The position numbers and the translations under genes were made by a program. 64,000 bases of DNA from Halioglobus sp. (GTDB taxonomy: Bacteria; Pseudomonadota; Gammaproteobacteria; Pseudomonadales; Halieaceae): assembly GCA_020443425.1 (NCBI GenBank), contig JAGRIE010000010.1, positions 54,528 through 118,527 on the forward strand. The letters are read 5' to 3'. The first letter of the stretch is position 1. Each line of letters begins with the position of its first letter. Positions 46,499-53,892 of the stretch are shown here, piece after piece. The notes below the pieces were generated by a model, which was not told the DNA's origin, did no database searches, and saw only the letters and a program-made list of their open reading frames with translations.

Positions 46499-46575
46499 AT
46501 AGATTATTTTCTTTATATATCAATTACATGTGAATTATTGCCTGTTTTTTGTACTACAGTAGCCGGGGTATTTGT

Positions 46576-46592
46576 GGTTCCACTATGGTGCA
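46576..46592. promoter_or_regulatory. NtrC-like site, weaker copy
   Basis: The right half TGGTGCA is perfect; the left half GGTTCCA keeps four of seven bases of TGCACCA. Its centre is 18 bases from the neighbouring site, so two dimers could sit close together. Confidence 0.5.
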
Positions 46593-46593
46593 A

Positions 46594-46610
46594 TGCACCA
46601 GTTTTGTGCG
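46594..46610. promoter_or_regulatory. NtrC-like enhancer site
   Basis: TGCACCA-GTT-TTGTGCG has a perfect left half and five of seven right-half bases of the NtrC consensus TGCACCA-N3-TGGTGCA. It lies about 100-115 bases upstream of the sigma-54 element, a usual enhancer distance. Confidence 0.65.
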
Positions 46611-46686
46611 CCATGCTGCGCTGTGCCCGCCTGCCGAAATGCACTAGACTTCCCACCTATACACCACAGCATGAAACGGCGAATTG

Positions 46687-46950
46687 ATGGCATTGAAACC
46701 ACCCCCTCCCCCCTGGGAATTATTGCAACAGGTCAGCGAACTGGTCGGCGGCAGCGGCGTCAGGCAGGAAGTGGACAAGAACATGCGCTCGCTGGCCCAG
46801 TCAGCGCTGTCGCGGCTGGACGTGGTGAGCCGCGACGAGTTTGACGCGCAGGCCGAAATCCTGCAGCGCACACGCAGCCGCGTGACGGAACTGGAGACGA
46901 CACTGGAAGCGTTGACAAAGGAACTGGAACGCCTCAGCGAGACCCAATAA
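46687..46950 (+). CDS. ubiK: ubiquinone accessory factor UbiK (YqiC/BMFP)
   Basis: An 87-residue helical protein of the BMFP family. The C-terminal half is a coiled coil (VVSRDEFDAQAEILQRTRSR, then an ELE-rich heptad stretch). In E. coli UbiK works with UbiJ in the soluble complex that completes ubiquinone. The Pro-rich start (MALKPPPPPW) is unusual. The ATG at 46687 directly follows an in-frame TTG. The yifB gene follows after 30 bases, an order also seen in Pseudomonas. Confidence 0.85.
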   Translation: MALKPPPPPWELLQQVSELVGGSGVRQEVDKNMRSLAQSALSRLDVVSRDEFDAQAEILQRTRSRVTELETTLEALTKELERLSETQ

Positions 46951-46980
46951 GCCGACCCGGCACAAGCTCAAGGACGAGCG

Positions 46981-48468
46981 ATGGAATTGTCAGTCGTACA
47001 CAGCAGGGCACTGGCCGGCATCGACGCCCCATCGGTGCAGGTCGAAACCCATCTATCGAACGGCCTGCCGTCTTTCCATATCGTGGGCCTGCCTGAAACC
47101 GCGGTCAGGGAGAGCAAGGATCGCGTTCGCAGCGCCCTCATCAACTCGCACTTTGAATTCCCCGACCGGCGCATCACCATCAACCTGGCCCCCGCCGACC
47201 TGCCCAAAGAAGGTGGGCGCTTCGATCTGCCCATCGCGCTCGGCATCCTCAGCGCCTCCGGGCAAGTGCCGAAAGACCGCCTGCAGCAACACGAATTCCT
47301 CGCCGAACTGGCGCTCGACGGCAGCCTGCGAGCGGTATCCGGCGCTGTGGCCGCAGCATCGGCAGCGTCACGGGCCGGACGCCGGCTGGTGACGGCGAGC
47401 GACAGCGCCGCGCTGGCGGCCCATGTACCGGGTGCCGAGGTCATCGCGGCGCCCGATATCCTCACGCTCTGCGCCCACCTCAACGGCAGCGAGACCATTG
47501 CCCCGCACCGGGCGGAACTACCGCCCGCCACCGCACCGCTGCCCGACCTGCGCGACGTCGCCGGGCAGCAAGCGGCGCGCCGGGCGCTGGAAATCGCCGC
47601 CAGCGGCGGCCACAACCTGCTCCTGCAGGGTCCGCCCGGTACCGGTAAAACCCTGCTGGCGAGCCGCCTGCCGGGAATACTGCCGCCACCGGGTGCCGAT
47701 GAGATCCTGCAGGGCCTCGCGCTGCGCGATATTCACGGCCACTTCTGCGCGGGGGCGGCGATCTTCAGCCGCCCGTTCCGCAGCCCCCACCACAGCGCCA
47801 CGCCCCCGGCACTGGTCGGTGGCGGCAGCCGGCCACGGCCCGGCGAGGTGTCGCTCGCCCACGGCGGCGTGTTGTTCCTGGATGAGCTCCCGGAATTCAG
47901 CCGCCAGTGCCTGGAGGTGTTGCGCGAACCCCTGGAATCCGGGGTCATCACCCTGTCCCGCGCCAACCACAGATTCACCTACCCCGCCCGCTTCCAGCTG
48001 GTCGCGGCAATGAACCCCTGCCCCTGCGGCTATCTGGGCGATCCGCAGCACCCCTGTCGCTGCACGCCCGACCAGGTCCAGCGCTATCGGTCGCGGATTT
48101 CCGGCCCACTACTCGATCGCATCGACCTGCATGTACAGGTAAACCGCCTGCCGCCCGCCGATTTACTCAGGCCACGCTGCACCGGTGAGGACTCCGCGAC
48201 GGTGCGGGCCCGTGTCGAGAGCAGCCGCGTGCGGCAGGTACAGCGCCAGGGCGGCCCCAATGCGCGCCTCTCACCCGATGAGTTAGCTAGCGCTTGCGTA
48301 CTTGGCAAGGCCGAAAGAAAGGCACTGGAATCCGCAGCCACACAGATGCAGCTGTCCGGCCGGGGGCTGCACCGCACACTGCGGGTAGCCCGCACCATCG
48401 CCGACCTCGCAGACTGCGAGACCATTGGTATGGCGCATCTCAGTGAGGCGCTGGGCTACCGCGCCTGA
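46981..48468 (+). CDS. yifB: YifB/ComM-type AAA+ ATPase
   Basis: A 495-residue Mg-chelatase-like AAA+ protein. The N-terminal ChlI-type domain has SRALAGIDAPSVQVETHLS and GLPSFHIVGLPETAV. Walker A is GPPGTGKT near residue 220 and Walker B LFLDELPEF near 298; a C-terminal Mg_chelatase_C domain follows. The related ComM is a branch-migration helicase in natural transformation. The cysteine cluster CPCGYLGDPQHPCRC near 342 is typical. Confidence 0.92.
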   Translation: MELSVVHSRALAGIDAPSVQVETHLSNGLPSFHIVGLPETAVRESKDRVRSALINSHFEFPDRRITINLAPADLPKEGGRFDLPIALGILSASGQVPKDRLQQHEFLAELALDGSLRAVSGAVAAASAASRAGRRLVTASDSAALAAHVPGAEVIAAPDILTLCAHLNGSETIAPHRAELPPATAPLPDLRDVAGQQAARRALEIAASGGHNLLLQGPPGTGKTLLASRLPGILPPPGADEILQGLALRDIHGHFCAGAAIFSRPFRSPHHSATPPALVGGGSRPRPGEVSLAHGGVLFLDELPEFSRQCLEVLREPLESGVITLSRANHRFTYPARFQLVAAMNPCPCGYLGDPQHPCRCTPDQVQRYRSRISGPLLDRIDLHVQVNRLPPADLLRPRCTGEDSATVRARVESSRVRQVQRQGGPNARLSPDELASACVLGKAERKALESAATQMQLSGRGLHRTLRVARTIADLADCETIGMAHLSEALGYRA

Positions 48469-48596
48469 TCGCACTGCGGGCTTTCCCCACTCAGCCAACT
48501 GTTTATACTGCGACTGCCGCGAATGCCGCAGCCGGCCCTGCGGGCGGCAGCGGTAAGGCCGTTGGCACACCGCAGGCCTGCCAGAGGAGAAAAAAG

Positions 48597-48857
48597 ATGA
48601 ATGATTCAACACTGCGCGACAATCTGGCTCTGGAGCGGACACGGCTCGCCAACGAGCGCACATTTCTTGCGTATGTACGCACCGCGCTCTCGCTGATGGC
48701 GGGCAGCGCGGTGCTGTTCCAGTTCTTCTCCGATCTCCCGTCGTACCTGTTCGCGGCCTGGGCACTGGTAGTGGGCGGTGGCCTCACCCTTGTCGTCGGC
48801 CTGGTGCGATTTTTACGGGTAGCACGGCAACTGAAGGCCACTCCCGCAGTGGAGTAG
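48597..48857 (+). CDS. DUF202 small membrane protein
   Basis: An 86-residue protein: a charged N-terminus with NLALERTRLANERTFLAYVR, the DUF202 signature, then two hydrophobic segments (about 35-50 and 53-74). Members are inner-membrane proteins of unknown function (YidH-like). Its ribosome binding site (AGAGGAG) is good. It lies between yifB and the guanidine operon control region and is probably independent of both. Confidence 0.85.
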   Translation: MNDSTLRDNLALERTRLANERTFLAYVRTALSLMAGSAVLFQFFSDLPSYLFAAWALVVGGGLTLVVGLVRFLRVARQLKATPAVE

Positions 48858-48898
48858 CTGCCACCCAGTGCTCGCCGCGGGCGGCGCACAGGCAGGGA

Positions 48899-48915
48899 TG
48901 CACCGAAATAGTGCA
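48899..48915. promoter_or_regulatory. NtrC-like enhancer site of the guanidine operon
   Basis: TGCACCG-AAA-TAGTGCA matches the NtrC consensus at six of seven bases in each half with the correct three-base spacer. It lies about 110 bases upstream of the sigma-54 element. Confidence 0.78.
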
Positions 48916-49011
48916 CAACACCGTCTCCAGCGCTGTGCTTTCGCGTCCAGCCTACCCCTGAAGTACACGCGGAATATTTTCCCTCCTTTTAAAACAAGGG
49001 CTGCGAGCTTG

Positions 49012-49027
49012 TTGGCATAGTGCTTGC
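49012..49027 (+). promoter_or_regulatory. sigma-54 promoter of the guanidine operon
   Basis: TTGGCATAGTGCTTGC keeps GG and GC ten bases apart and the TTGC of the -12 element. Transcription would begin near 49039, so the RNA would start just ahead of the leader segment GCGAGAGATCCC. Confidence 0.82.
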
Positions 49028-49042
49028 TTTTCCTTGGGCAGT

Positions 49043-49225
49043 GCGAGAGATCCCCCTGCTGGTGTGGCCGGGGGTCAGGAACACAAGCCCAATAGATATC
49101 TAGGGTTCCGGTCGCAGCGGCCTGTCGCCGCTGCGATGACTGGACCGAGAGTTATCGACCTCCTCTGGCAGGGGGTTACACGGAGGGATAAAAGCCCGGG
49201 AGAACGCGTAAGCGGGATCTCTCGC
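49043..49225 (+). other. long-range stem enclosing the guanidine-I aptamer
   Basis: GCGAGAGATCCC (49043-49054) is perfectly complementary to GGGATCTCTCGC (49214-49225), and two more pairs extend it outward. The 5' strand can alternatively pair through CCCCCTGC (49052-49059) with GCAGGGGG (49168-49175) inside the aptamer. The two pairings exclude each other, which suits a switching platform. The regulatory role is inference. Confidence 0.55.
49098..49207 (+). promoter_or_regulatory. guanidine-I (ykkC) riboswitch
   Basis: The conserved blocks of the ykkC aptamer occur in order: ATCTAGGGTTCCG, a GC-rich hairpin (GTCGCAGCGG with CCGCTGCGAT), GACTGGACCGAGAG, a second hairpin (ACCTCC with GGGGGT), then TACACGGAGGGATAAAAGCC and CGGGAGA. 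The aptamer binds guanidinium. It sits directly before the guanidine ABC transporter and carboxylase genes, a known type of target. Confidence 0.95.
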
Positions 49226-49262
49226 GCGCCCAGCTACTGTGCAACTCTTTGGAGGAGTTTTT

Positions 49263-50255
49263 ATGAACATCGCAACTACATTCAGAAAACTGGTTAAACC
49301 ACTCGCCGCGACCCTCGCGGCGGCAACACTCAGTCTCGCCGCGCAGGCGGCGGAGCCGCTGAAAATCGGCTACAGCGACTGGCCTGGCTGGGTGGCCTGG
49401 GAAGTGGCGATAGAAAAGGAGTGGTTCAAGGACGCCGGCGTCGATGTTGAATTCGAGTGGTTCGACTACGTCGCCTCCATGGACGCGTTTGCCGCCGGCA
49501 AGCTGGACGCGGTGACCATGACCAACGGCGACGCCCTGGTGACCGGTGCCTCCGGCGCCCAGAGCGTGATGATCCTGGTCAACGACTTCAGCAACGGCAA
49601 CGACATGATAGTGGCCAGTCCCGGCATCACCTCGGTCGCCGAACTGAAGGGCAAAACCATCGGTGTGGAAGTGGGTTTTGTCGGCCACCTCCTGCTGCTG
49701 AACGCACTGGAAGCCGCCGGCCTGTCGGAGAGTGACGTCACGCTGGTCAACGTACCCACCAATGAGACACCCCAGGTGCTGGCCTCCGGTGATGTCGACG
49801 CCATTGTCGCCTGGCAACCCAGTTCCGGACAGGCCCTGTCGCAGGTGCCGGGCTCAACAGCCATCGCCACCTCCCGCGACGCGCCCGGCCTGATCTACGA
49901 TGTACTGGCCGTCAGCCCCGCCTCGCTGGCCACGCGCAAAGCCGATTGGGAAAAAGTGGCAACTGTCTGGTACAAGGCCGTGGATTACATCTATGGCGAG
50001 GAAACGCAGGCCGATGCACTGTCTATCATGGCGGCCCGGGTCGGTATTCCCGCCGACCAGTACAAGGCCATTCTCGATGGCACCAAAATCCTCAGCCTCG
50101 AAGAGTCGCAGGCAGTCATGCAAAAGGGTGAGGGCATGAAGTCACTGTATGGCTCGAGCAAGATCTCGGACGATTTCAATGTGAAGTACGAAGTCTATGC
50201 CGAGCCGCAGGCCATCGACACCTATATCGACCCTTCCATCATACTGGGGATGTAA
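49263..50255 (+). CDS. guanidine/urea-region ABC transporter, substrate-binding protein
   Basis: A 330-residue periplasmic protein of the NitT/TauT-like family found beside urea/guanidine carboxylases. The signal peptide ends AAQAAEP; the mature part begins [35 protein letters not shown] and ATEIPQV-like [16 protein letters not shown] stretches are family features. It probably binds guanidinium or a related compound. GGAGG lies nine bases before the ATG; an in-frame start at 49239 would overlap that site. Confidence 0.88.
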   Translation: MNIATTFRKLVKPLAATLAAATLSLAAQAAEPLKIGYSDWPGWVAWEVAIEKEWFKDAGVDVEFEWFDYVASMDAFAAGKLDAVTMTNGDALVTGASGAQSVMILVNDFSNGNDMIVASPGITSVAELKGKTIGVEVGFVGHLLLLNALEAAGLSESDVTLVNVPTNETPQVLASGDVDAIVAWQPSSGQALSQVPGSTAIATSRDAPGLIYDVLAVSPASLATRKADWEKVATVWYKAVDYIYGEETQADALSIMAARVGIPADQYKAILDGTKILSLEESQAVMQKGEGMKSLYGSSKISDDFNVKYEVYAEPQAIDTYIDPSIILGM

Positions 50256-50271
50256 GCACACCCGACTGGAG

Positions 50272-50287
50272 CCCCGCGCGAGCGGGG
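50272..50287 (+). other. intercistronic GNRA-capped hairpin
   Basis: CCCCGC-GCGA-GCGGGG is a perfect 6-bp GC stem with a GNRA tetraloop, 17 bases after the binding-protein stop. Such stems commonly protect the upstream mRNA so that the binding protein is made in excess over the permease. No T-tract follows. Confidence 0.7.
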
Positions 50288-50318
50288 TAAACAGACTGAG
50301 ACAAACAAGGGTTTTCAC

Positions 50319-51287
50319 ATGTCGCAATCACCACGGTGGTTTGCTGTACGGCAGGCCTTGACCAAAAAACAGGTCACCACCCTCACATTACTGTCATTCT
50401 TTCTGCCGATATTGCTGTGGTCACTGGTCAGCTATGTGCCATTCCTGTGGCACCCGAAAGTAGAGATTGTGGAGTCGGGTTCCATCACCTGGCTCAAGCC
50501 CGGTATGCTGGTCGACCAGGAGGTGTTCGCCGAGCAGCAGCGCCTGGCCACAGAGCAGGAGTCTGCGCTACCTCAGGGCACCGGGGCAAACCCGATCTAC
50601 CTGCCGGCGCCGCACGAAGTGGCCATCGCGTTCTATGCCGCCTTCGCGACCGAACCGACGCGCAGCAGTGAGCAGTGGCTGCACGAGAGCCTGTGGCACA
50701 GCATACAGATCATATTCTGGGGCTTCACCCTGTCGTCACTGATCGGTGTGCCGCTGGGGGTGCTGTGCGGCACCTATGTCGCTATCTCGCGGCTGCATGA
50801 GCCATTTATCGAGTTCTTCCGCTACCTGCCGGCGCCGGCGTTCGGCGCACTGGCGGTCGCCATACTGGGTATTCACGACGGGCCCAAGATAGCGATTATC
50901 TTCATCGGCACATTTTTCCAGCAGGTGCTCATCATCGCCAACACCACCCGCAAGCTGGACGTTGCCCTGGTGGAGGCGGCACTGACGCTGGGGGCGAAAA
51001 AATTCCAGCTGCTGTTCCGCGTGGTGATACCGGGCATCCTGCCGGACCTGTACCGGGACCAGAGAATCCTGCTCGGCTGGGCCTGGACCTACCTGATTGT
51101 CGCCGAGTTGATCGGCACCAGTTCGGGCATCACCTGGTTTATCACCCAGCAGGCCCGCTACAAGAACTTCGATAACGTCTACGCCGCCATCATCATGATC
51201 GGCATCATCGGTGTAGTGTCAGACATCTTGCTGGCCAAACTCGGCAAGCGTCTGTTTCCCTGGGAAAAAGAACAGGTAAAGGCCTGA
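50319..51287 (+). CDS. ABC transporter permease of the guanidine region
   Basis: A 322-residue inner-membrane permease of the BPD_transp_1 family. The first membrane segment is near residues 22-45, then a long periplasmic stretch to about 125, followed by five more segments. The EAA loop appears as [21 protein letters not shown] near 220. The extended first periplasmic loop (about 80 residues) is typical of permeases beside urea/guanidine carboxylase. It pairs with the ATPase that starts 4 bases later. Confidence 0.9.
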   Translation: MSQSPRWFAVRQALTKKQVTTLTLLSFFLPILLWSLVSYVPFLWHPKVEIVESGSITWLKPGMLVDQEVFAEQQRLATEQESALPQGTGANPIYLPAPHEVAIAFYAAFATEPTRSSEQWLHESLWHSIQIIFWGFTLSSLIGVPLGVLCGTYVAISRLHEPFIEFFRYLPAPAFGALAVAILGIHDGPKIAIIFIGTFFQQVLIIANTTRKLDVALVEAALTLGAKKFQLLFRVVIPGILPDLYRDQRILLGWAWTYLIVAELIGTSSGITWFITQQARYKNFDNVYAAIIMIGIIGVVSDILLAKLGKRLFPWEKEQVKA

Positions 51288-51291
51288 GCCA

Positions 51292-52200
51292 ATGACTACG
51301 ATAGAACTCCCCAGCTACCTGGACAAAAGCGAAGCGGTAAGCGCCCGTTTCGAGAAACTGAAACAGCGCGAGGTGATACTGGAAGTCAAACACCTCGGCA
51401 AGCAGTTCAACTCGCAACAGGGCCCGGTAACCGCACTCAAGGATATCAACTTCAAGACCCACCGGCGCGAATTCGTCTGCGTTATCGGCCCCTCCGGTTG
51501 CGGCAAGTCCACCCTGATCAGGATTCTGGCAGGGCTGGAGTCGCCGAGCAGCGGTGAGGTCCTGCTGGACAACAAGCCCGTGTTTGAACCCGGTCCCGAC
51601 CGGGGCATGGTGTTCCAGGGCTACACGCTGTTCCCCTGGCTGAGCGTCAAGGAGAATGTGATGTTTGGCCTGCAGATGCAGGGCGCCACCAAGGCCACGG
51701 CCGAGAGCGAGGCGCTGAACTGGATAGAGCTGGTGGGACTGGAACGCTTTGCGGACGCCTATCCCCACCAGCTGTCCGGCGGTATGAAGCAGCGCGTCGC
51801 CATCGCCAGGGCGCTGGCGAACAAGCCGCGGATACTGCTGATGGACGAACCCTTCGGGGCGCTCGATGCACAGACGCGCAGCAAGATGCAGGCGAACCTG
51901 ATCGAGATCTGGCGCAATATCGATATCACGGTGTTATTCATCACCCACGACCTGGACGAGGCCATCTACCTGGCCGATCGCATCCTGGTGCTGAAGGCCA
52001 ACCCGGGTGAGGTGGAGGAACTGATCGAGGTTTCCGTGCCCCGCCCAAGGCACAGCGGCCAGATCATCTCCCCGGAATTCCTCGCCACCAAGAAGCGCCT
52101 GGAAGAACTGATCCATCCGCCATCCGAGGAGGACGAGGCCGATGGCCTGCACATGATTCGCATGGCACACGTTGGCGATGACGTAGAGGTTATGGAATAA
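51292..52200 (+). CDS. ABC transporter ATP-binding protein of the guanidine region
   Basis: A 302-residue NitT/TauT-type ATPase. Walker A is GPSGCGKST near residue 65, the signature [15 protein letters not shown] near 160, and Walker [12 protein letters not shown] near 180, with the H-loop in [11 protein letters not shown]-terminal extension of about 45 residues ends the chain. It energises the permease encoded just upstream. Confidence 0.93.
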   Translation: MTTIELPSYLDKSEAVSARFEKLKQREVILEVKHLGKQFNSQQGPVTALKDINFKTHRREFVCVIGPSGCGKSTLIRILAGLESPSSGEVLLDNKPVFEPGPDRGMVFQGYTLFPWLSVKENVMFGLQMQGATKATAESEALNWIELVGLERFADAYPHQLSGGMKQRVAIARALANKPRILLMDEPFGALDAQTRSKMQANLIEIWRNIDITVLFITHDLDEAIYLADRILVLKANPGEVEELIEVSVPRPRHSGQIISPEFLATKKRLEELIHPPSEEDEADGLHMIRMAHVGDDVEVME

Positions 52201-52225
52201 TGCGTCTTCTTTCCTTAGGAACCCT

Positions 52226-52266
52226 CCAGGACGTCCTGGCAGGTGTAGCTCAATCGGGACGGCCCG
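52226..52266 (+). promoter_or_regulatory. tandem ACGN-loop hairpins, guanidine-II-like candidate
   Basis: CCAGG-ACGT-CCTGG (52226-52239) and CGGG-ACGG-CCCG (52255-52266) are two short hairpins with ACGN loops, 15 bases apart. Guanidine-II (mini-ykkC) riboswitches consist of two such hairpins with ACGR loops. The first loop ends in T rather than R, and the next start codon is about 200 bases away, so the call is tentative. The 272-base gap after the ATPase gene is long for this operon and otherwise featureless. Confidence 0.4.
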
Positions 52267-52472
52267 CGGTGCATTGTGATGCTGTGGTTCTACAGTCCTG
52301 AAAAGCTGACAACCAGACTGCGATTCTTACCCTCTTTGTTACCGGCGCAAACACCAACCGTTTGCACCGCGTTGCCGCGCCTGCGTATCGCGCACTCGCG
52401 CGCAGGCCCTTCCCCTCGACGCAAGCGCAACAAGCAATGGCAACTATTTCAACCGGCCAGCGGAGACAGGCT

Positions 52473-53195
52473 ATGAAAGATACGATTCACTATCAGGACA
52501 CAATTTCGGGCGGCTGCCACTGGTCAGTGGTGATGAAGAAGGGCCTGACCCTGAGATTGATTGACAAGGAGGGCGGCGCCAATGTCGGCATGCTCTTCTA
52601 CAACCCGGAGAACCTGCTGGAGCGCTACAACGCACCCGACACACTCAAGTGCCAGCACACATTCAAGCTGACCCGCGGCAACTGCCTGTACTCGGATATG
52701 GGTCGCGTGTTCTGTTCCATTGTCGAGGACACCGCTGGCTGGCACGACACCGTGTGCGGCAACACCACCAAAAAAATCGTCAGGCAGAAGTGGGGGGAGC
52801 GAAACTACCAGGAGTATCGCAATGACTGGCAGCTGAACGGTTACGACTCGTTCCTGGTCGAGGTCGCAAAATACGGCCTGGGTAAAAAGGACCTCGCCGC
52901 GAATCTCAACCTGTTCAGCAAGGTCACCGTCGACACGCAGGGCAATCTGGCATTCGACGCCAGCGCCGCGCGGGCCGGAAGCTTCATCGACCTGCGCTTT
53001 GAAATGGACACCCTGGTGGTGCTGCACACCTGTCCCCACCCGCTGAACCCGGCCGCAGAGTACCCCCGCAAGCCGATCAGCTTCCAGATACGGACCAGCG
53101 AGGGCATCGCGGAGGATGACGACTGCAGGAACCACTGCCCGGAAAACCAGCGCGGCTTCCTGAACACTGAACTGTACACGCTGGGCCGCGCCTGA
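52473..53195 (+). CDS. cgdA: DUF1989 carboxyguanidine deiminase subunit (UAAP1)
   Basis: A 240-residue protein formerly called urea amidolyase-associated protein 1. GANVGMLFYNPENLLERYN near 34, TLKCQHTF, and CGNTTKK carry conserved polar and metal-ligand residues of DUF1989. With its partner it is reported to convert carboxyguanidine to allophanate and ammonia. The subunit letter follows gene order and is not certain. The ATG at 52473 follows GGAGACAGG. Confidence 0.82.
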   Translation: MKDTIHYQDTISGGCHWSVVMKKGLTLRLIDKEGGANVGMLFYNPENLLERYNAPDTLKCQHTFKLTRGNCLYSDMGRVFCSIVEDTAGWHDTVCGNTTKKIVRQKWGERNYQEYRNDWQLNGYDSFLVEVAKYGLGKKDLAANLNLFSKVTVDTQGNLAFDASAARAGSFIDLRFEMDTLVVLHTCPHPLNPAAEYPRKPISFQIRTSEGIAEDDDCRNHCPENQRGFLNTELYTLGRA

Positions 53196-53228
53196 GACGC
53201 GGCCGCTAACTGAGAGCGGAGATGTAAC

Positions 53229-53867
53229 ATGATAAAAGAGAGTGTGATGCAGCCAGAACAGGCGGTTTACCGCGAAGTGGTAAAAGCCGGCGACTACTAC
53301 CTGCGGCCGATGAAACAGGGCCAGACCATTCGCATCCTGGACCTCGAGGGCAACCAGGCCGCCGACACCCTGTTCTACAACGCACACGATACCAGCGAGC
53401 GCTACAGCGCCATCGATACCATTCGCGAACAGGGCAATGTCTATCTCACGGCCGGCTCCATGCTGCTGAGCAACGAGGGCAACCCGATGCTGGAGATTGT
53501 CGCCGACACCTGCGGACGCCACGACACCCTCGGTGGCGCCTGCGCCACCGAGTCCAACACGGTGCGCTACGCACTGGAGAAGCGCTGTATGCACGCCTGC
53601 CGCGACTCCTGGCTGCTCGCTGTCGCAGAGCATGAGGAGTTCGGCATGAGCAAGCGCGACATCACCCACAACATCAATTTTTTTATGAACGTGCCGGTGA
53701 CCCCGGAGGGTGGACTGACCTTTGCCGACGGTATCAGCGACGCCGGCAAGTATGTCGAACTGACCGCAGCCATGGATATCCTCGTGCTGGTCTCCAACTG
53801 CCCACAACTGAATAACCCCTGCAATGCCTACAACCCCACTCCGATTGAAATTCTGATCTGGGACTGA
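53229..53867 (+). CDS. cgdB: DUF1989 carboxyguanidine deiminase subunit (UAAP2)
   Basis: A 212-residue homologue of the preceding protein. It has [20 protein letters not shown] near 35, [14 protein letters not shown] near 92, and [12 protein letters not shown] with a cluster of cysteines and histidines, consistent with a bound metal. The [10 protein letters not shown] stretch is shared with the family. It would act as a heteromer with UAAP1. The gap to the previous gene is 33 bases and to the carboxylase 25 bases. Confidence 0.82.
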   Translation: MIKESVMQPEQAVYREVVKAGDYYLRPMKQGQTIRILDLEGNQAADTLFYNAHDTSERYSAIDTIREQGNVYLTAGSMLLSNEGNPMLEIVADTCGRHDTLGGACATESNTVRYALEKRCMHACRDSWLLAVAEHEEFGMSKRDITHNINFFMNVPVTPEGGLTFADGISDAGKYVELTAAMDILVLVSNCPQLNNPCNAYNPTPIEILIWD

Positions 53868-53892
53868 GCGCATCCGCCGGGAGGGAAACATT

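Larger units (their letters stand above)
46376..46686. promoter_or_regulatory. 311-base divergent control region
   Basis: This gap lies between the porin gene (minus) and ubiK (plus). It holds a sigma-54 promoter for the porin operon (46483-46498) and two NtrC-like sites (46576-46592 and 46594-46610). No gene is supported. Confidence 0.75.
48858..49262 (+). promoter_or_regulatory. 405-base control region of the guanidine operon
   Basis: In order it holds an NtrC-like site (48899-48915), a sigma-54 promoter (49012-49027), a 5' leader segment able to pair with downstream sequence, the guanidine-I aptamer (49098-49207) and the ribosome binding site GGAGG before the ATG at 49263. No gene is supported. 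Confidence 0.85.

Noticed and set aside
52240-52310. tRNA-like string (GTGTAGCTCAAT and GGTTCTACAG)
   Set aside because: The D-arm does not pair, no acceptor stem closes, and the T-loop lacks TTCGAAT-type bases. The string is better read as the linker and second hairpin of the ACG-loop pair.
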